Assembly: GCF_002920915.1 (NCBI RefSeq)
Contig: NZ_PQVF01000004.1
Location: 124,001-188,000 of the forward strand
Direction: 5' to 3'
Source: Solitalea longa
GTDB taxonomy: Bacteria > Bacteroidota > Bacteroidia > Sphingobacteriales > Sphingobacteriaceae
DNA length: 64,000 nt
Shown: positions 53,788-63,441 of the stretch, in pieces
Layout: every line of letters begins with the position of its first letter
How positions within the stretch are numbered: position 1 is the first letter of the stretch
The notes under the pieces: model-generated
Seen by the model: only the letters and a program-made list of their open reading frames with translations
What the model was told of the DNA's origin: nothing
Database searches by the model: none
Position numbers and translations under genes: made by a program

Positions 53788-55374
53788 CTAATGTGCTGCC
53801 TCTGCTGCTGCTTTTTGAGCTTGTTCAGCTTCTTTTTTGCTCATGGTTTTACGTTTTACCAAACCAATTAAAGGAAGGCAAATAATAAAGAAAATGCCCA
53901 CCAAACGAAATGCATCCTGATAACTTAGTAATGCAGCCTGTTGATTTACAATTCCATCGATCATGTGTAAAGCCTGATCTTTTGCACGGGTCAAATCAGC
54001 TCCTTTACTCATAAAAAAGCTGGTTAATTGATTGATACGTTGAGATGAAATAAATCCACCATCTACATTACTTACCAAATCAACCCGGTGCGTGCCCATA
54101 CGGTTGCCGATATAAGTATTGGTTATAGCAATACCAAAAGCTCCACCCAACTGGCGCATCATGTTGTTAATGGCAATCCCTTGTGGAATATCTTTTGGTG
54201 CTAAGCCCATTACTGCCTGGTTGGTCAACGGCACCGTTAACATAGCTGCTCCCACCCCACGGATGATCAAGGGATGAAAGAAATCCCAGCTACTTGCATC
54301 GGCATTAAAGCTGGCCATCCAAAAACAAAATCCTATGTAACAGGCAAAGCCAACACCTACGAATAATTGAGGAGAGGTTCCTTTAACCATCATTTTACCT
54401 ACAATAGGCAAAATGAAAAAGGCACTCAAGGTCCCGGGAATTAATGAAACACCCGTCATAGTTGGAGTGTAACCCATTAATCGTTGAACCATTACCGGGT
54501 AAATAAATACGGCCGCAAACAACCCGTAACCGAAAATAAAGGTTAAGATTGTGGTAAAGGCCAGGGTTTTATTACCCATCACCCGGATGTTAACCACCGG
54601 TTCTTTTTGCCGGAGCTCCCAGAACACAAAACCTACCAGACCGACAATTGCGGCAATGGTTAAAACGGTGATATAGTTGGTGTGGAACCAATCTTCCGAT
54701 TCGCCTTTTTCAAGGACAACCTGTAACGCTCCAATTCCTACAGCAAGTAATACAATTCCAATCACATCAATATGCATGTTTTTGCGATCGATACTGTACT
54801 CTTCCGGTTTCTTATCAACAAACAGGTAAACTAAAACCGCGGCAACAATACCTACCGGAACATTGATATCGAATATCAATGGCCAGTTGAAATGATCAAT
54901 GATCACACCTCCTAGAGTTGGGCCGAAGGCAGGGCCAACAATCACTCCCATACCAAATAAAGCGGAAGCAAACGGACGTTCTTCAGTAGGAAATGAATCA
55001 AATAAAAGAGCTTGAGATGTAGATAGAAGCGCGCCACCACCCACGCCTTGTATGAACCTGAAAATAACCAGTTCAACCAAACTGGTTGATTGACCACAGG
55101 CATACGAAGCAATGGTGAATAATATAATGGAGCCGAGATAGTAATTTTTCCGCCCAAAATAACGAGCCAAAAAGCCTGTCATCGGAATGATAATTACGTT
55201 GGCAATTGCGTATGATGTTACCACCCAGGCAATATCTTCAATTGACGCACCTAAACTGCCGCTCATTTGCGACAAGGCAACGTTTACAATTGAAGTATCA
55301 ATCAGCTCCATGATCGCTGCAACAATAACTGTTATTACAACAATCCATTTTTTAAAGCCTGTTGGAGTAGCCAT
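53788..55374 (-). CDS. DHA2-type drug:H+ antiporter (EmrB/QacA family)
   Basis: 528 residues with 14 predicted transmembrane segments. DTSIVNVALSQMSGSL in helix 1 (motif D1 of 14-TM drug exporters), RFIQGVGGGALLSTSQAL (motif B) and GPAFGPTLGGVI (motif C) are clear. It exports hydrophobic drugs or similar molecules in the EmrAB-TolC arrangement. It starts 1 nt after the HlyD-type gene stop. Confidence 0.94.
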   Translation of the reverse strand: MATPTGFKKWIVVITVIVAAIMELIDTSIVNVALSQMSGSLGASIEDIAWVVTSYAIANVIIIPMTGFLARYFGRKNYYLGSIILFTIASYACGQSTSLVELVIFRFIQGVGGGALLSTSQALLFDSFPTEERPFASALFGMGVIVGPAFGPTLGGVIIDHFNWPLIFDINVPVGIVAAVLVYLFVDKKPEEYSIDRKNMHIDVIGIVLLAVGIGALQVVLEKGESEDWFHTNYITVLTIAAIVGLVGFVFWELRQKEPVVNIRVMGNKTLAFTTILTFIFGYGLFAAVFIYPVMVQRLMGYTPTMTGVSLIPGTLSAFFILPIVGKMMVKGTSPQLFVGVGFACYIGFCFWMASFNADASSWDFFHPLIIRGVGAAMLTVPLTNQAVMGLAPKDIPQGIAINNMMRQLGGAFGIAITNTYIGNRMGTHRVDLVSNVDGGFISSQRINQLTSFFMSKGADLTRAKDQALHMIDGIVNQQAALLSYQDAFRLVGIFFIICLPLIGLVKRKTMSKKEAEQAQKAAAEAAH

Positions 55375-55375
55375 A

Positions 55376-56425
55376 TTACTTAACCTCTACAGAAACGTCC
55401 AAACTTAAGCCTGATTTTAAATACTCGCGGTATTTATCTGGTTCGTTCAATTGGATTTTTACAGGAACACGCTGGGTAACTTTAACGAAGTTGCCGGTGG
55501 CGTTGTCAGGAGGTAGTAAAGAGAACTTGGCGCCCGTGGCTTCAGAAATTGAAACAACCTTACCTAAAATGCTTAAATCAGGATAACTGTCGATAGTGAT
55601 TTTGGCAGCTTGACCAACTTTGATCTTCTCAATTTGAGTTTCTTTAAAATTAGCTACCACCCAAAACTCATTATTATCAATAATGGTCATTAATGACTGA
55701 CCGGCTTGAATATATTGTCCGTTCTCAATGTTCTTTTTACCGATTTTACCACTTGCTGTTGCAACAATAGTCGTATAAGAAAGCTTCAGTTTTTCTTCAT
55801 CTATTTTAGCTTTCTTGAAATCAACATTTGCCTGGGCTTTAGCTACAGCAGCCTGCATCATTGGAATTCTAGAAGCTGAAATGGCTACATCTTCCTGTGA
55901 GGCTACTATTTGTTTTTGGGTAACATCATAATTGGTTTTCGAATCATCAACTTGTTTCGAAGTGATGGCCTGGTCTTTAAATAAGTTTTGATCACGTTTA
56001 TAATCAGCAGAAGCCTTATTAGCTTTAATTTGATTTAAAGACAAATTGGTTTTGCTCAGGTTTGCGGTCAGTTCCGTATTCTTTAACGAAGCCTTTGCGC
56101 TTTCAAGATCAGCCAAAGCCGTTTGATATTCAGCTTCCATTTGTTTCAGGGTTATCTGTAACTCATCGTCATCAACGGTAACAATGGTATCCCCTACTTT
56201 TACTTGTTGATAATCCTGAACATTTACGGTTTTTACATAACCTCCTACACGCGATAAAATTGGCGTCATATGACCCTCAACCTGTGCATTATCAGTGCTT
56301 TCGTGGGCTAAAAAGAAAGTAATGCGCTTATAGCCATAAATACAAGCAGCGATAATCACTATACCAATTATCACGCGGCTAACAATTTTCTTACTTGGAT
56401 TTGATGTAGAATTCTCAGTGCTCAT
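55376..56425 (-). CDS. HlyD/EmrA family membrane fusion protein
   Basis: 349 residues. One N-terminal transmembrane helix (about 16-36), a split lipoyl-like domain with VEGHMTPILSRVGGYVKTVNV, a long coiled-coil hairpin (about 85-190), and a beta-barrel domain with NGQYIQAGQSLMTIIDNNEFWVVANFKETQIEK. First gene of the efflux operon; its promoter overlaps a palindrome likely bound by the divergent MarR regulator. Confidence 0.94.
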   Translation of the reverse strand: MSTENSTSNPSKKIVSRVIIGIVIIAACIYGYKRITFFLAHESTDNAQVEGHMTPILSRVGGYVKTVNVQDYQQVKVGDTIVTVDDDELQITLKQMEAEYQTALADLESAKASLKNTELTANLSKTNLSLNQIKANKASADYKRDQNLFKDQAITSKQVDDSKTNYDVTQKQIVASQEDVAISASRIPMMQAAVAKAQANVDFKKAKIDEEKLKLSYTTIVATASGKIGKKNIENGQYIQAGQSLMTIIDNNEFWVVANFKETQIEKIKVGQAAKITIDSYPDLSILGKVVSISEATGAKFSLLPPDNATGNFVKVTQRVPVKIQLNEPDKYREYLKSGLSLDVSVEVK

Positions 56426-56443
56426 AAATTTTAAAATATTTTA

Positions 56444-56492
56444 CAAAGGTAAACCACGTTGACTATATTGTCAACCTTATTGACTATTTTTG
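56444..56492. promoter_or_regulatory. Divergent promoters and palindromic operator of the efflux operon and marR
   Basis: Palindrome GTTGAC (56458-56463), 6 nt, GTCAAC (56470-56475), with a third half-site ATTGACTAT at 56479-56487. For the operon (minus strand): TTG (plus 56472-56474), exactly 20 nt, TACCTTTG (plus 56444-56451). For the regulator (plus strand): TATTTTTG (56485-56492), with a TTG at 56459-56461 23 nt upstream. The palindrome covers the -33 elements of both, so binding should repress both. Confidence 0.75.
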
Positions 56493-56557
56493 TAAAATAA
56501 ATTTACATATTGCACTCTGAATGTTATTGTAGCTGCAATCAGAAACGTGAGTATTTT

Positions 56558-57058
56558 ATGAAAGAACGATTAAAGGGTCAACTTGAGCAATTAACGGATT
56601 TAAGAAAGAAAAGTCTTAGCCGAACAGTTCATAACCTAAGAATGCATTTAAGCAGTAGACTTACTAAACGTATCCATGAAATGGGCTATCTTTCGTGCTC
56701 GTTTCAACATACAGCCATTTTTGCCAACATCGATATTGAGGGAACCAATATTGTGACATTAGCCGATAGAGCTAATATTTCTAAACAGGCGATGAGTAAG
56801 CTGGTTAAAGACATTGAAGAAATGGGCTATGTAGAGACGATTAAAGATCCAAAAGATTCAAGGGCACTTCTGGTTATTTTAACTGATTTGGGAGCTGAAT
56901 TAATAATTAACGTTCAATCATGTATTACAGAGATCAGGAATGAGGTGGAAAGGGTTATCAGTAAGGATAAACTCGAAACCTTCATGTCCATTGCCACCGA
57001 AATCAACGAATATTTTGATCAGGATAACAGATCAGAAAAAGGATATAAGGTTCAATAA
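56558..57058 (+). CDS. MarR family transcriptional regulator
   Basis: 166 residues from the ATG at 56558; an upstream TTG at 56510 would add 16 unlikely residues. Winged helix-turn-helix of MarR type: TLADRANISKQAMSKLVKDIEEMGYVE, then the wing KDPKDSRALLVILTDLG, between dimerisation helices. Divergent to the efflux operon, with the palindrome between them; typical ligand-responsive repressor of drug efflux. Ligand unknown. Confidence 0.9.
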   Translation: MKERLKGQLEQLTDLRKKSLSRTVHNLRMHLSSRLTKRIHEMGYLSCSFQHTAIFANIDIEGTNIVTLADRANISKQAMSKLVKDIEEMGYVETIKDPKDSRALLVILTDLGAELIINVQSCITEIRNEVERVISKDKLETFMSIATEINEYFDQDNRSEKGYKVQ

Positions 57059-57145
57059 ATAGTAAGAGTGTACCGCCAATGAGTCTTTTTTGTAACATTC
57101 TTTTCTATGCCTCGTTAAAATATTACGAATACACTAGCTATTTAA

Positions 57146-57742
57146 ATGACGCCTATTGCTGCTGCTTTAAAGAAACACAAAAACTTTATTCCAATTATTT
57201 TTCTTCTAATTCTATCAATTAATACTTTAATCAACTTAATAACATTAGAAGAAGCTATTGATGGTGTATCTTATCATAGGCATTTTTCAATAAAAAATTA
57301 TTTAGCATTTGCCTTGCTAGCGATTTTAACCGTTACTTATTGTTATAAAAGAGTTTGGTTCAAGAACTTACTCGCTGTTTTTTTATTATTAAGCTTAGCC
57401 AATCTTATTAACTTCACTTCAGGCGAATATACAGGTGACCTGAGCTTTAACTCACTTTCTATTGGTTTTGGAGAAATAGGCTTTCTTTTGATCCTTTCTT
57501 ATTTCTTTATAAACTATAAGAAAGTCAAAGCGTATATCTTTTCATCGGTAACCATTGAAAAAACGGCTATTGAAGAGGAATTCTATTATAATGAGGAACT
57601 CGAAAAATTTAAAAAGAACCTGGGACATTACTCAAATCAAGAGTTGGAAGGTTTAATTTACGCCAATAAACTCGTTCCTCATGCCGTAATAGCAGCCAAA
57701 CAAATAATTGAAGAAAGACAATCAGTTGATCCACAATTGTAG
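57146..57742 (+). CDS. Hypothetical membrane protein
   Basis: 198 residues. Four hydrophobic segments (about 14-32, 48-62, 70-88, 104-125), then a soluble, acidic helical tail (about 130-198) with the pattern YYNEELEKFKKNLGHYSNQE. No family recognised. It ends 1 nt from the convergent Lrp/AsnC gene. No promoter clearly seen. Confidence 0.65.
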   Translation: MTPIAAALKKHKNFIPIIFLLILSINTLINLITLEEAIDGVSYHRHFSIKNYLAFALLAILTVTYCYKRVWFKNLLAVFLLLSLANLINFTSGEYTGDLSFNSLSIGFGEIGFLLILSYFFINYKKVKAYIFSSVTIEKTAIEEEFYYNEELEKFKKNLGHYSNQELEGLIYANKLVPHAVIAAKQIIEERQSVDPQL

Positions 57743-57743
57743 A

Positions 57744-58208
57744 TTAAACAATCTCCATCGCTGTTTCATTTTTAATCTCTTTTAAAACAAAACTACTTTG
57801 CAGATTAGAAATATTGGGAATTTGAGATAATCTGTTTAGCACAAACGAATGATAATCGTTCACATCTTTAACAGCTATTTTCAATAAGTAATCATGATTA
57901 CCGGCTAAACACAATACTTCGAGCACTTCCTTAAAATTGGTAATGGTTTGCTCAAAGATCACCAGTGTTTCCATTGATTGCTGTTTTAAGGTAACCGTGC
58001 ATAATACCAGCAGATGTTTGCCAATTTTTTCACGATTTACAATAGCTACATATTTCTCTATAAAACCATCTCTCTTTAAGCGGTTAATGCGCTCATAAGT
58101 AGGTGATACACTTAAACCTATAGCTGCCGAAACATCTTTTACACCCAATGAAGAATCTTTCTGAAGCAGATTTAAAATTCGAATATCAATTGAATCAAGC
58201 CTATCCAT
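57744..58208 (-). CDS. Lrp/AsnC family transcriptional regulator
   Basis: 154 residues. The N-terminal HTH covers about 1-60 (LDSIDIRILNLLQKDSSLGV and GLSVSPTYERINRLKRDGFI), and the RAM ligand-binding domain about 65-145. Divergent to the histidine decarboxylase gene, 154 bp away, so it most likely responds to an amino acid (perhaps histidine) and controls that gene. Direct control is inference. Confidence 0.92.
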   Translation of the reverse strand: MDRLDSIDIRILNLLQKDSSLGVKDVSAAIGLSVSPTYERINRLKRDGFIEKYVAIVNREKIGKHLLVLCTVTLKQQSMETLVIFEQTITNFKEVLEVLCLAGNHDYLLKIAVKDVNDYHSFVLNRLSQIPNISNLQSSFVLKEIKNETAMEIV

Positions 58209-58230
58209 AAACTGTTTTTCCTGTTATTAC

Positions 58231-58300
58231 CATCAAAGTCATCAAAGTTCAATAATATTTCCTAAAAAAGTTAATTAATCAGAAACAATTACTGATTTAA
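58231..58300. promoter_or_regulatory. Candidate Lrp-type operator region between the regulator and hdc
   Basis: A 9-bp perfect direct repeat CATCAAAGT occurs twice (58231-58248). Then an AT-rich dyad AATCAG (58277-58282) / CTGATT (58292-58297) with a 9-nt spacer. Lrp-family sites are AT-rich imperfect dyads, so this is a plausible binding region. Confidence 0.45.
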
Positions 58301-58332
58301 TAAATTTAATAGAAACATTTTTCACCAACATC

Positions 58333-58340
58333 TACTTTTG
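58333..58340 (+). promoter_or_regulatory. Promoter -7 box of hdc
   Basis: TACTTTTG matches TAnnTTTG exactly and lies 22 nt before the hdc ATG. No good TTG is found 17-21 nt upstream, which would fit an activator-dependent promoter. Confidence 0.5.
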
Positions 58341-58362
58341 CAGAAGATTAACCTACTAAACG

Positions 58363-59520
58363 ATGAATCACTTAAACCAATCTGATCGCACCCATTTGCA
58401 TGAGTACATGCAGAAAGCTACTGAAAGAAGTAAATACTTTATTGGTTATCCAATTGCCCGGGATTTTGATTATTCAGAACTGTACCCTCTTTTAGAACTA
58501 CCTTTAAATAATGTTGGCGACCCACAGGTTGAATCGACTTATGATTTAAACTCACGTTCACTTGAACAAGAGGTACTTGCTTTTTTTGCCGAATTATTTA
58601 AAGCCCCTGAAAACAATTGGTGGGGTTATGTTACGAATGGTGGTTCAGAGGGTAATCTTTATGGTTTATATGTTGCCCGTGAGTTATATCCAACCGGAAT
58701 CGTTTATTATTCAGAATCAACCCATTATAGTGTTCAAAAGAACATTCAACTATTAAACCTGAGAAGTATTGTTATTCGTACGCAGGAAAACGGTGAAATG
58801 GACTATGACGACCTACGCCAGATGTTGCAAATGCACCGCGATCAACCGGTTATTATGTTAGCCAATATTGGAACTACCATGACCGAGGCGAAAGATGATC
58901 TGGGACAAATTCAAAAGATATTCAGAGACCTGGCCATCAAAAACTCTTACATCCATTGTGATGCTGCATTGTCAGGTACCTATAGCGCTTTATTAAAATT
59001 AAATCCTGGATTCGATTTTACCTACGGTGCCGATAGTATTGCCATCAGCGGTCACAAATTTATTGGTTCTCCTATACCTTGTGGATTAGTGCTGGTGAAA
59101 AAAAATTATAAAGAACGTATTGGTCGTTCCATACCTTACATAGGTACAGTTGATACTACCATTACCGGTAGCCGTAACGGCCACAGCCCTATTTTTATGT
59201 GGTATGCCATTAAAAAAATGGGTAAAAATGGATTGATCCAACGTGCATTAGCAGCTTTAGCAATGGCTAACTATACAGTTGAAAAATTAAACTCAATTGG
59301 TGTAAAGGCTTGGAGAAATCCTGATGCGCTTACAGTGGTATTTCCACAACCATCTTACAAGTTGCGTCAGAAATGGCAAATAGCAACAGAAAATGGCAAA
59401 AGTCACGTTATATGTATGCCGGGTGTTACACAGGAACAGATTGATCAATTTGTAAGTGAACTGGAAGCAGAACTAAATGAAAATACTTCCACTCCCAATC
59501 GTCTCCTTTCGTCAATTTAA
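58363..59520 (+). CDS. hdc: PLP-dependent histidine decarboxylase
   Basis: 385 residues, matching the Gram-negative histidine decarboxylases (about 378 residues). It turns L-histidine into histamine in the cytoplasm. YFIGYPIARDFDYSEL, GYVTNGGSEGNLYGLYV, YYSESTHYSVQKN, NIGTTM, CDAALSG, and SGHKFIGSPIPCG align along the Morganella enzyme as I remember it; the Schiff-base Lys falls at K232, the same number I recall for that enzyme. Also TITGSRNGHSP. It is preceded by the divergent Lrp gene. No histidine/histamine antiporter is next to it, so acid resistance by exchange is not supported locally. Confidence 0.9.
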   Translation: MNHLNQSDRTHLHEYMQKATERSKYFIGYPIARDFDYSELYPLLELPLNNVGDPQVESTYDLNSRSLEQEVLAFFAELFKAPENNWWGYVTNGGSEGNLYGLYVARELYPTGIVYYSESTHYSVQKNIQLLNLRSIVIRTQENGEMDYDDLRQMLQMHRDQPVIMLANIGTTMTEAKDDLGQIQKIFRDLAIKNSYIHCDAALSGTYSALLKLNPGFDFTYGADSIAISGHKFIGSPIPCGLVLVKKNYKERIGRSIPYIGTVDTTITGSRNGHSPIFMWYAIKKMGKNGLIQRALAALAMANYTVEKLNSIGVKAWRNPDALTVVFPQPSYKLRQKWQIATENGKSHVICMPGVTQEQIDQFVSELEAELNENTSTPNRLLSSI

Positions 59521-59545
59521 CTTTTCATTATATTTCATTAGATTG

Positions 59546-59578
59546 ATCGGCTTAGAGGAAACTTTAAGCCGATTTTTA
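59546..59578 (+). terminator. Terminator of hdc
   Basis: 9-bp perfect stem (59546-59554 with 59565-59573), 10-nt loop, T-run just after. It also abuts the convergent DUF3999 gene. Confidence 0.8.
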
Positions 59579-60832
59579 TTTACCCTTCATTTCCCCAATC
59601 ATTTTAAAAGAAATCAAGAGCAAGGTTCCTACCAATACAATCAAGCCGGTCCAGATCCAATTTTTACTACCAAAGAACACAGAAGTTGATGATTCGGTTA
59701 GTTTTTCAACCGACTTAATTTCACCTACCTTCAATACCGGTAGATTACCGTTGATTTTATCTGTAAAATAGCTAAGATCATATTGAGGCGATGAAATGAT
59801 GGTGGCATTCCCAAAGTTCAAGCTATAAATTTTATCCTTCTCCAGGTAAGCAGTTAGATAATATCGCTGTTGAAATGCTTCTATCTGTTTAAAAACTAAA
59901 GGCTGATTATCTTCATTTTCAACAACCAAATACACCGTGCTTTCTTTAACAGGATTATCCAAAGTAACTTCTTGCATTCCACCTGAAACTAAAGAAAATG
60001 AACTTATAGGGATGTATTGAATGGCTGATTGCTTTTTATACCGAGGAGTTTTTTCATTTTTTAATGCCAGAAAAGCTTCTCTTTTAAAAAACTTAGGCGA
60101 CTTAACATCAAATAACAACTTTCTTATAAGAAATGGCTCTTTAAACGTTAGCTGTAGAACCGTTTGATGACTGTTTGAGCTCTTTACTTTGGTAATTACC
60201 GGAGATGGAACCTGATCATAATCCGAATTATTGATCAACGAAGTATTAAATTTTCCAACATTTTTAATAAACAATGGAGCACTTAATGAATCATTGATCT
60301 CCAATTTATAAAACTTATAATTAGTGGTTGGAACCGTGATCGTATAAATTAATTCTGTACCTGATTTAGAAGAAGAAGCCTCAAACGGATCCAAACTTAT
60401 TGAATTGTTTACTACATACCATTGTGCGTTATCATTACTCCCACTTATAGATGCGACTTTCTGTACTGCAGTATTGTTTACTACCATGCTAAATTCATTT
60501 AGCTTAGCGGCATTTTCATTGGCAAATATTACCGATGTAAACTGCTTGGAAGTTTCTATTTTTTGAATAATAGTAAACGGAGTGAGTTTAGTTTCGTCGT
60601 ATGCTAATGGTTTAGTGCGCAAAATATAAGATACGTCCTTCTCTCCTTCTGTTAATCGTATGTCGAAAAGATCAGGGCTCTTTAGTTTGGCAATGATCTC
60701 AGGCAAAAGTACTATGTCGTAAAACCCATTTTTATCAACTGTATTCAAAGAACCTTTCCACTCAAAAGATTGAGCATTGGATGTCGTTGAACACATGAAG
60801 CAAAAAAGAAAAAGTAAATAGCTCCTATTCAT
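59576..60832 (-). CDS. DUF3999-like envelope protein
   Basis: 418 residues from the ATG at 60832, which gives a normal signal peptide (MNRSYLLFLFCFMCSTTSNAQ region, about 20 residues); the longer frame overlaps the upstream gene. A large beta-rich periplasmic domain is followed by one C-terminal transmembrane helix (about 390-412, TGLIVLVGTLLLISFKM) and a short basic tail. This architecture and the pairing with the DUF2339 gene upstream (13-nt gap) match DUF3999. Function unknown. Confidence 0.8.
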   Translation of the reverse strand: MNRSYLLFLFCFMCSTTSNAQSFEWKGSLNTVDKNGFYDIVLLPEIIAKLKSPDLFDIRLTEGEKDVSYILRTKPLAYDETKLTPFTIIQKIETSKQFTSVIFANENAAKLNEFSMVVNNTAVQKVASISGSNDNAQWYVVNNSISLDPFEASSSKSGTELIYTITVPTTNYKFYKLEINDSLSAPLFIKNVGKFNTSLINNSDYDQVPSPVITKVKSSNSHQTVLQLTFKEPFLIRKLLFDVKSPKFFKREAFLALKNEKTPRYKKQSAIQYIPISSFSLVSGGMQEVTLDNPVKESTVYLVVENEDNQPLVFKQIEAFQQRYYLTAYLEKDKIYSLNFGNATIISSPQYDLSYFTDKINGNLPVLKVGEIKSVEKLTESSTSVFFGSKNWIWTGLIVLVGTLLLISFKMIGEMKGK

Positions 60833-60845
60833 CAATATAAATTGG

Positions 60846-63347
60846 CTAAGATTCAATTTGAATTTCCCCATTATCATCATTCGTATTTTCCTGCGATGCA
60901 TCTGATAGAAGGATCCGTTTTAATCGTTGATACATAAAAGATATTACAAGTAGTAAAGCTCCCAGCGAAAGAAAAGCTGCGATTTTACCGCCTTCAGATA
61001 ATCCTCTTAAATCAAAAACAAAAAGCTTAATTAATGTAACCGCGAATACCGAAAGAGAGATAATACGTACATTTTTAGACTTCCAATGCATTCCTAAGTG
61101 GATAAGGATAAACGCAAAAACTCCCCACAAAATCGCATAGCCTGTTTTATGAGTTACTTCAGTTAGGATATCCGCATAGGTTTCAGGATTTCCGTATACC
61201 GCAGCCCCAATATGATCAAGTTCAGAGCTTAAAATGAACACCATACACACAGCGGCAAACCACTGAAAAATACGCAACAAATTTTCATTTGAAAGCACTT
61301 TAACAAGTCTGTAAACCTGAAATAGAGTAACAAAGAACAAAACCACTAACACGATTTGCAATAAGACATCGAACGTAGAAAAACCATTGATCATGTTTTG
61401 CAAGCGAAGTAAAATAAGCTGATTATTATAAAAAACAGGGTATGCTATCAGGTTAATTAATCCTACTGCACCTAAAAATTGCTTAGCAAAAAGAGAAATC
61501 TTTTCTTTTGCTCTTACTGAAAGATACAAAAGGATGGCAATGAACATATAGTTGTAGCAACCTACTATTATAAACAACTCTTCATTAAAATAATAAGCAG
61601 CCTGATAGTTGATCTCCAATCGGAATAATACATAGATCAGTATAACTGAAATTACCGATAATGCAGTTTTGTAAGATTCAACCTTAATACCATCTACTAA
61701 ATGACTTTCTGATTCATCATTTTTTAACAGCTTAAGGGTTGTGTAAACTGAAACAATTGCAGCCACACCGGTAATAAAACCACTGTTGCTAAACGGCCTT
61801 AAAAACTTAAGGGTGGTTTGATAGATCGCGCCTGTATTGTAAATAGCGATCCAATCCATTGCTAAGCTGATAAACATTAGTGTCATAACAATTACGGATG
61901 CAACTCTTATATACACAATGCCCGATTTTTGTGATAACCAGAGTAATAAAACTGCCTCTGCTGCCCAGAATAGAGTAATGTAGTTACCATGCAACTGTAT
62001 TGGCGCAACTAAACTGCAGAATGTTAACACTAAGCCAATCAACAGGTAAATCAAGTTCTTATCAACCCGCTCATTTTTATACAATACATATGCAAATACT
62101 AGATTAAATACGGCTAATAATGCTGTAAACAGACCTTGATAGACTTCTGCTTGCATACTGTTAAGCACCAGTATCCCGGCAGAAAAATAAAAGAAGGTAT
62201 TACTTAATAAAATACTTATTTCGGCTGCATTAAATCTAGTTTTCTCTTTGATATTGTTGATTATGTTCATTAAAAAGAAAACAAAATAGAATAGCGTAGC
62301 AAATAGTAGAGCGCCGACATAAGGAACATTTTCAGCATCACTACCAACCATAATTACTTTAGTTGAGAGCCATGCCCCAAACATTATTATCGTAAAGGCA
62401 TAGCAAATGATGTTCAAAATATTCCATTTTTTAAAGTAAGCCAGCACCAGCATACCGATGTTTAAAATCAGGATATAGGAGAACAGTACAACATAATTCC
62501 CTTCACCGGTGCTAATCATTAATGGTGAAGTAAAGCCGCCTAAAATGGCCAGGATAGCCAACTCTTTTCTATCATAACTTATAGATAATAACACGGCAAA
62601 ACCGGTTATCAATACCATTATTAAAAATGCAATTGTTTGGCTGAAAAGCTGATATTGCTGAAAGGCTATGGTAATAGTAAAATAAAGTATGGCAATGCCA
62701 CCACCAACTAAAACCGAACTGAACGCAGCAAATGATTTACGCATTCGGTGAGCGATTGTAATTAACGCTCCGCCGGTTACAATACCAATAAAGGTTCTGC
62801 CTATTTCGTTGATCCAGTTTTTGTCGATAGCGTATTTAAGGAAAAAGCCCATCCCTAATACCAAAATTGCAATCCCAATTTTATTAAAGAGGTTTTCTCC
62901 AATGTATTTTTCCAAATCCGGATTACGTTCAAGGAATGATTTTTTAGTGGGAATTTCTTCAGATTGGTTTCTAAGAGCTGCTGATGCCTCGGCAAATGAA
63001 GGTATTGATTGTTCCGGTTCGTAAGCAGAAATTCCTGAATCAGATAATGTTAAATGATCACTTTCTTCAGGGAAAAATAATCGCTCAGCATAGATTTCAT
63101 CCTTTTCAGGTGAGGGTTCAACTTCCGGCTTAACAACTGAACTAATCACATTAGGCTGTACATCTATTGCAGTTTGGGTAGACTGTTCTCCTTTAGGTTC
63201 AACTTTAACAGATTGACTATTGATTAGCTCTGTAAGCTGATCAATTTTATAGCTTAAGTAAGTTGATTTTTGATTTAAATCGTTCTTTTGCTGTATTACC
63301 ACAACCAAAATAACCAGGAGAAGGATAAAAATTAATGCTTCAATCAT
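60846..63347 (-). CDS. DUF2339 multi-spanning membrane protein
   Basis: 833 residues from the ATG at 63347. One N-terminal helix, then a coiled-coil and a long acidic, Pro/Ser/Glu-rich linker (about 30-140), then more than twenty transmembrane segments starting with GENLFNKIGIAILVLGMGFFLKYAID, which is the DUF2339 signature, and later RTFIGIVTGGALITIAHRM. It ends with a short acidic tail. Function unknown; always seen with DUF3999-type partners in many Bacteroidota and Proteobacteria, so the two are likely one envelope complex. Confidence 0.88.
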   Translation of the reverse strand: MIEALIFILLLVILVVVIQQKNDLNQKSTYLSYKIDQLTELINSQSVKVEPKGEQSTQTAIDVQPNVISSVVKPEVEPSPEKDEIYAERLFFPEESDHLTLSDSGISAYEPEQSIPSFAEASAALRNQSEEIPTKKSFLERNPDLEKYIGENLFNKIGIAILVLGMGFFLKYAIDKNWINEIGRTFIGIVTGGALITIAHRMRKSFAAFSSVLVGGGIAILYFTITIAFQQYQLFSQTIAFLIMVLITGFAVLLSISYDRKELAILAILGGFTSPLMISTGEGNYVVLFSYILILNIGMLVLAYFKKWNILNIICYAFTIIMFGAWLSTKVIMVGSDAENVPYVGALLFATLFYFVFFLMNIINNIKEKTRFNAAEISILLSNTFFYFSAGILVLNSMQAEVYQGLFTALLAVFNLVFAYVLYKNERVDKNLIYLLIGLVLTFCSLVAPIQLHGNYITLFWAAEAVLLLWLSQKSGIVYIRVASVIVMTLMFISLAMDWIAIYNTGAIYQTTLKFLRPFSNSGFITGVAAIVSVYTTLKLLKNDESESHLVDGIKVESYKTALSVISVILIYVLFRLEINYQAAYYFNEELFIIVGCYNYMFIAILLYLSVRAKEKISLFAKQFLGAVGLINLIAYPVFYNNQLILLRLQNMINGFSTFDVLLQIVLVVLFFVTLFQVYRLVKVLSNENLLRIFQWFAAVCMVFILSSELDHIGAAVYGNPETYADILTEVTHKTGYAILWGVFAFILIHLGMHWKSKNVRIISLSVFAVTLIKLFVFDLRGLSEGGKIAAFLSLGALLLVISFMYQRLKRILLSDASQENTNDDNGEIQIES

Positions 63348-63441
63348 AAGTAGAAAAATTACAGCCAAAATTCATTTTACGCAGCAATATGTATTATTGT
63401 TTCAGGTTACTAACATAATGATTAAGATTAGTACTTAAAAC

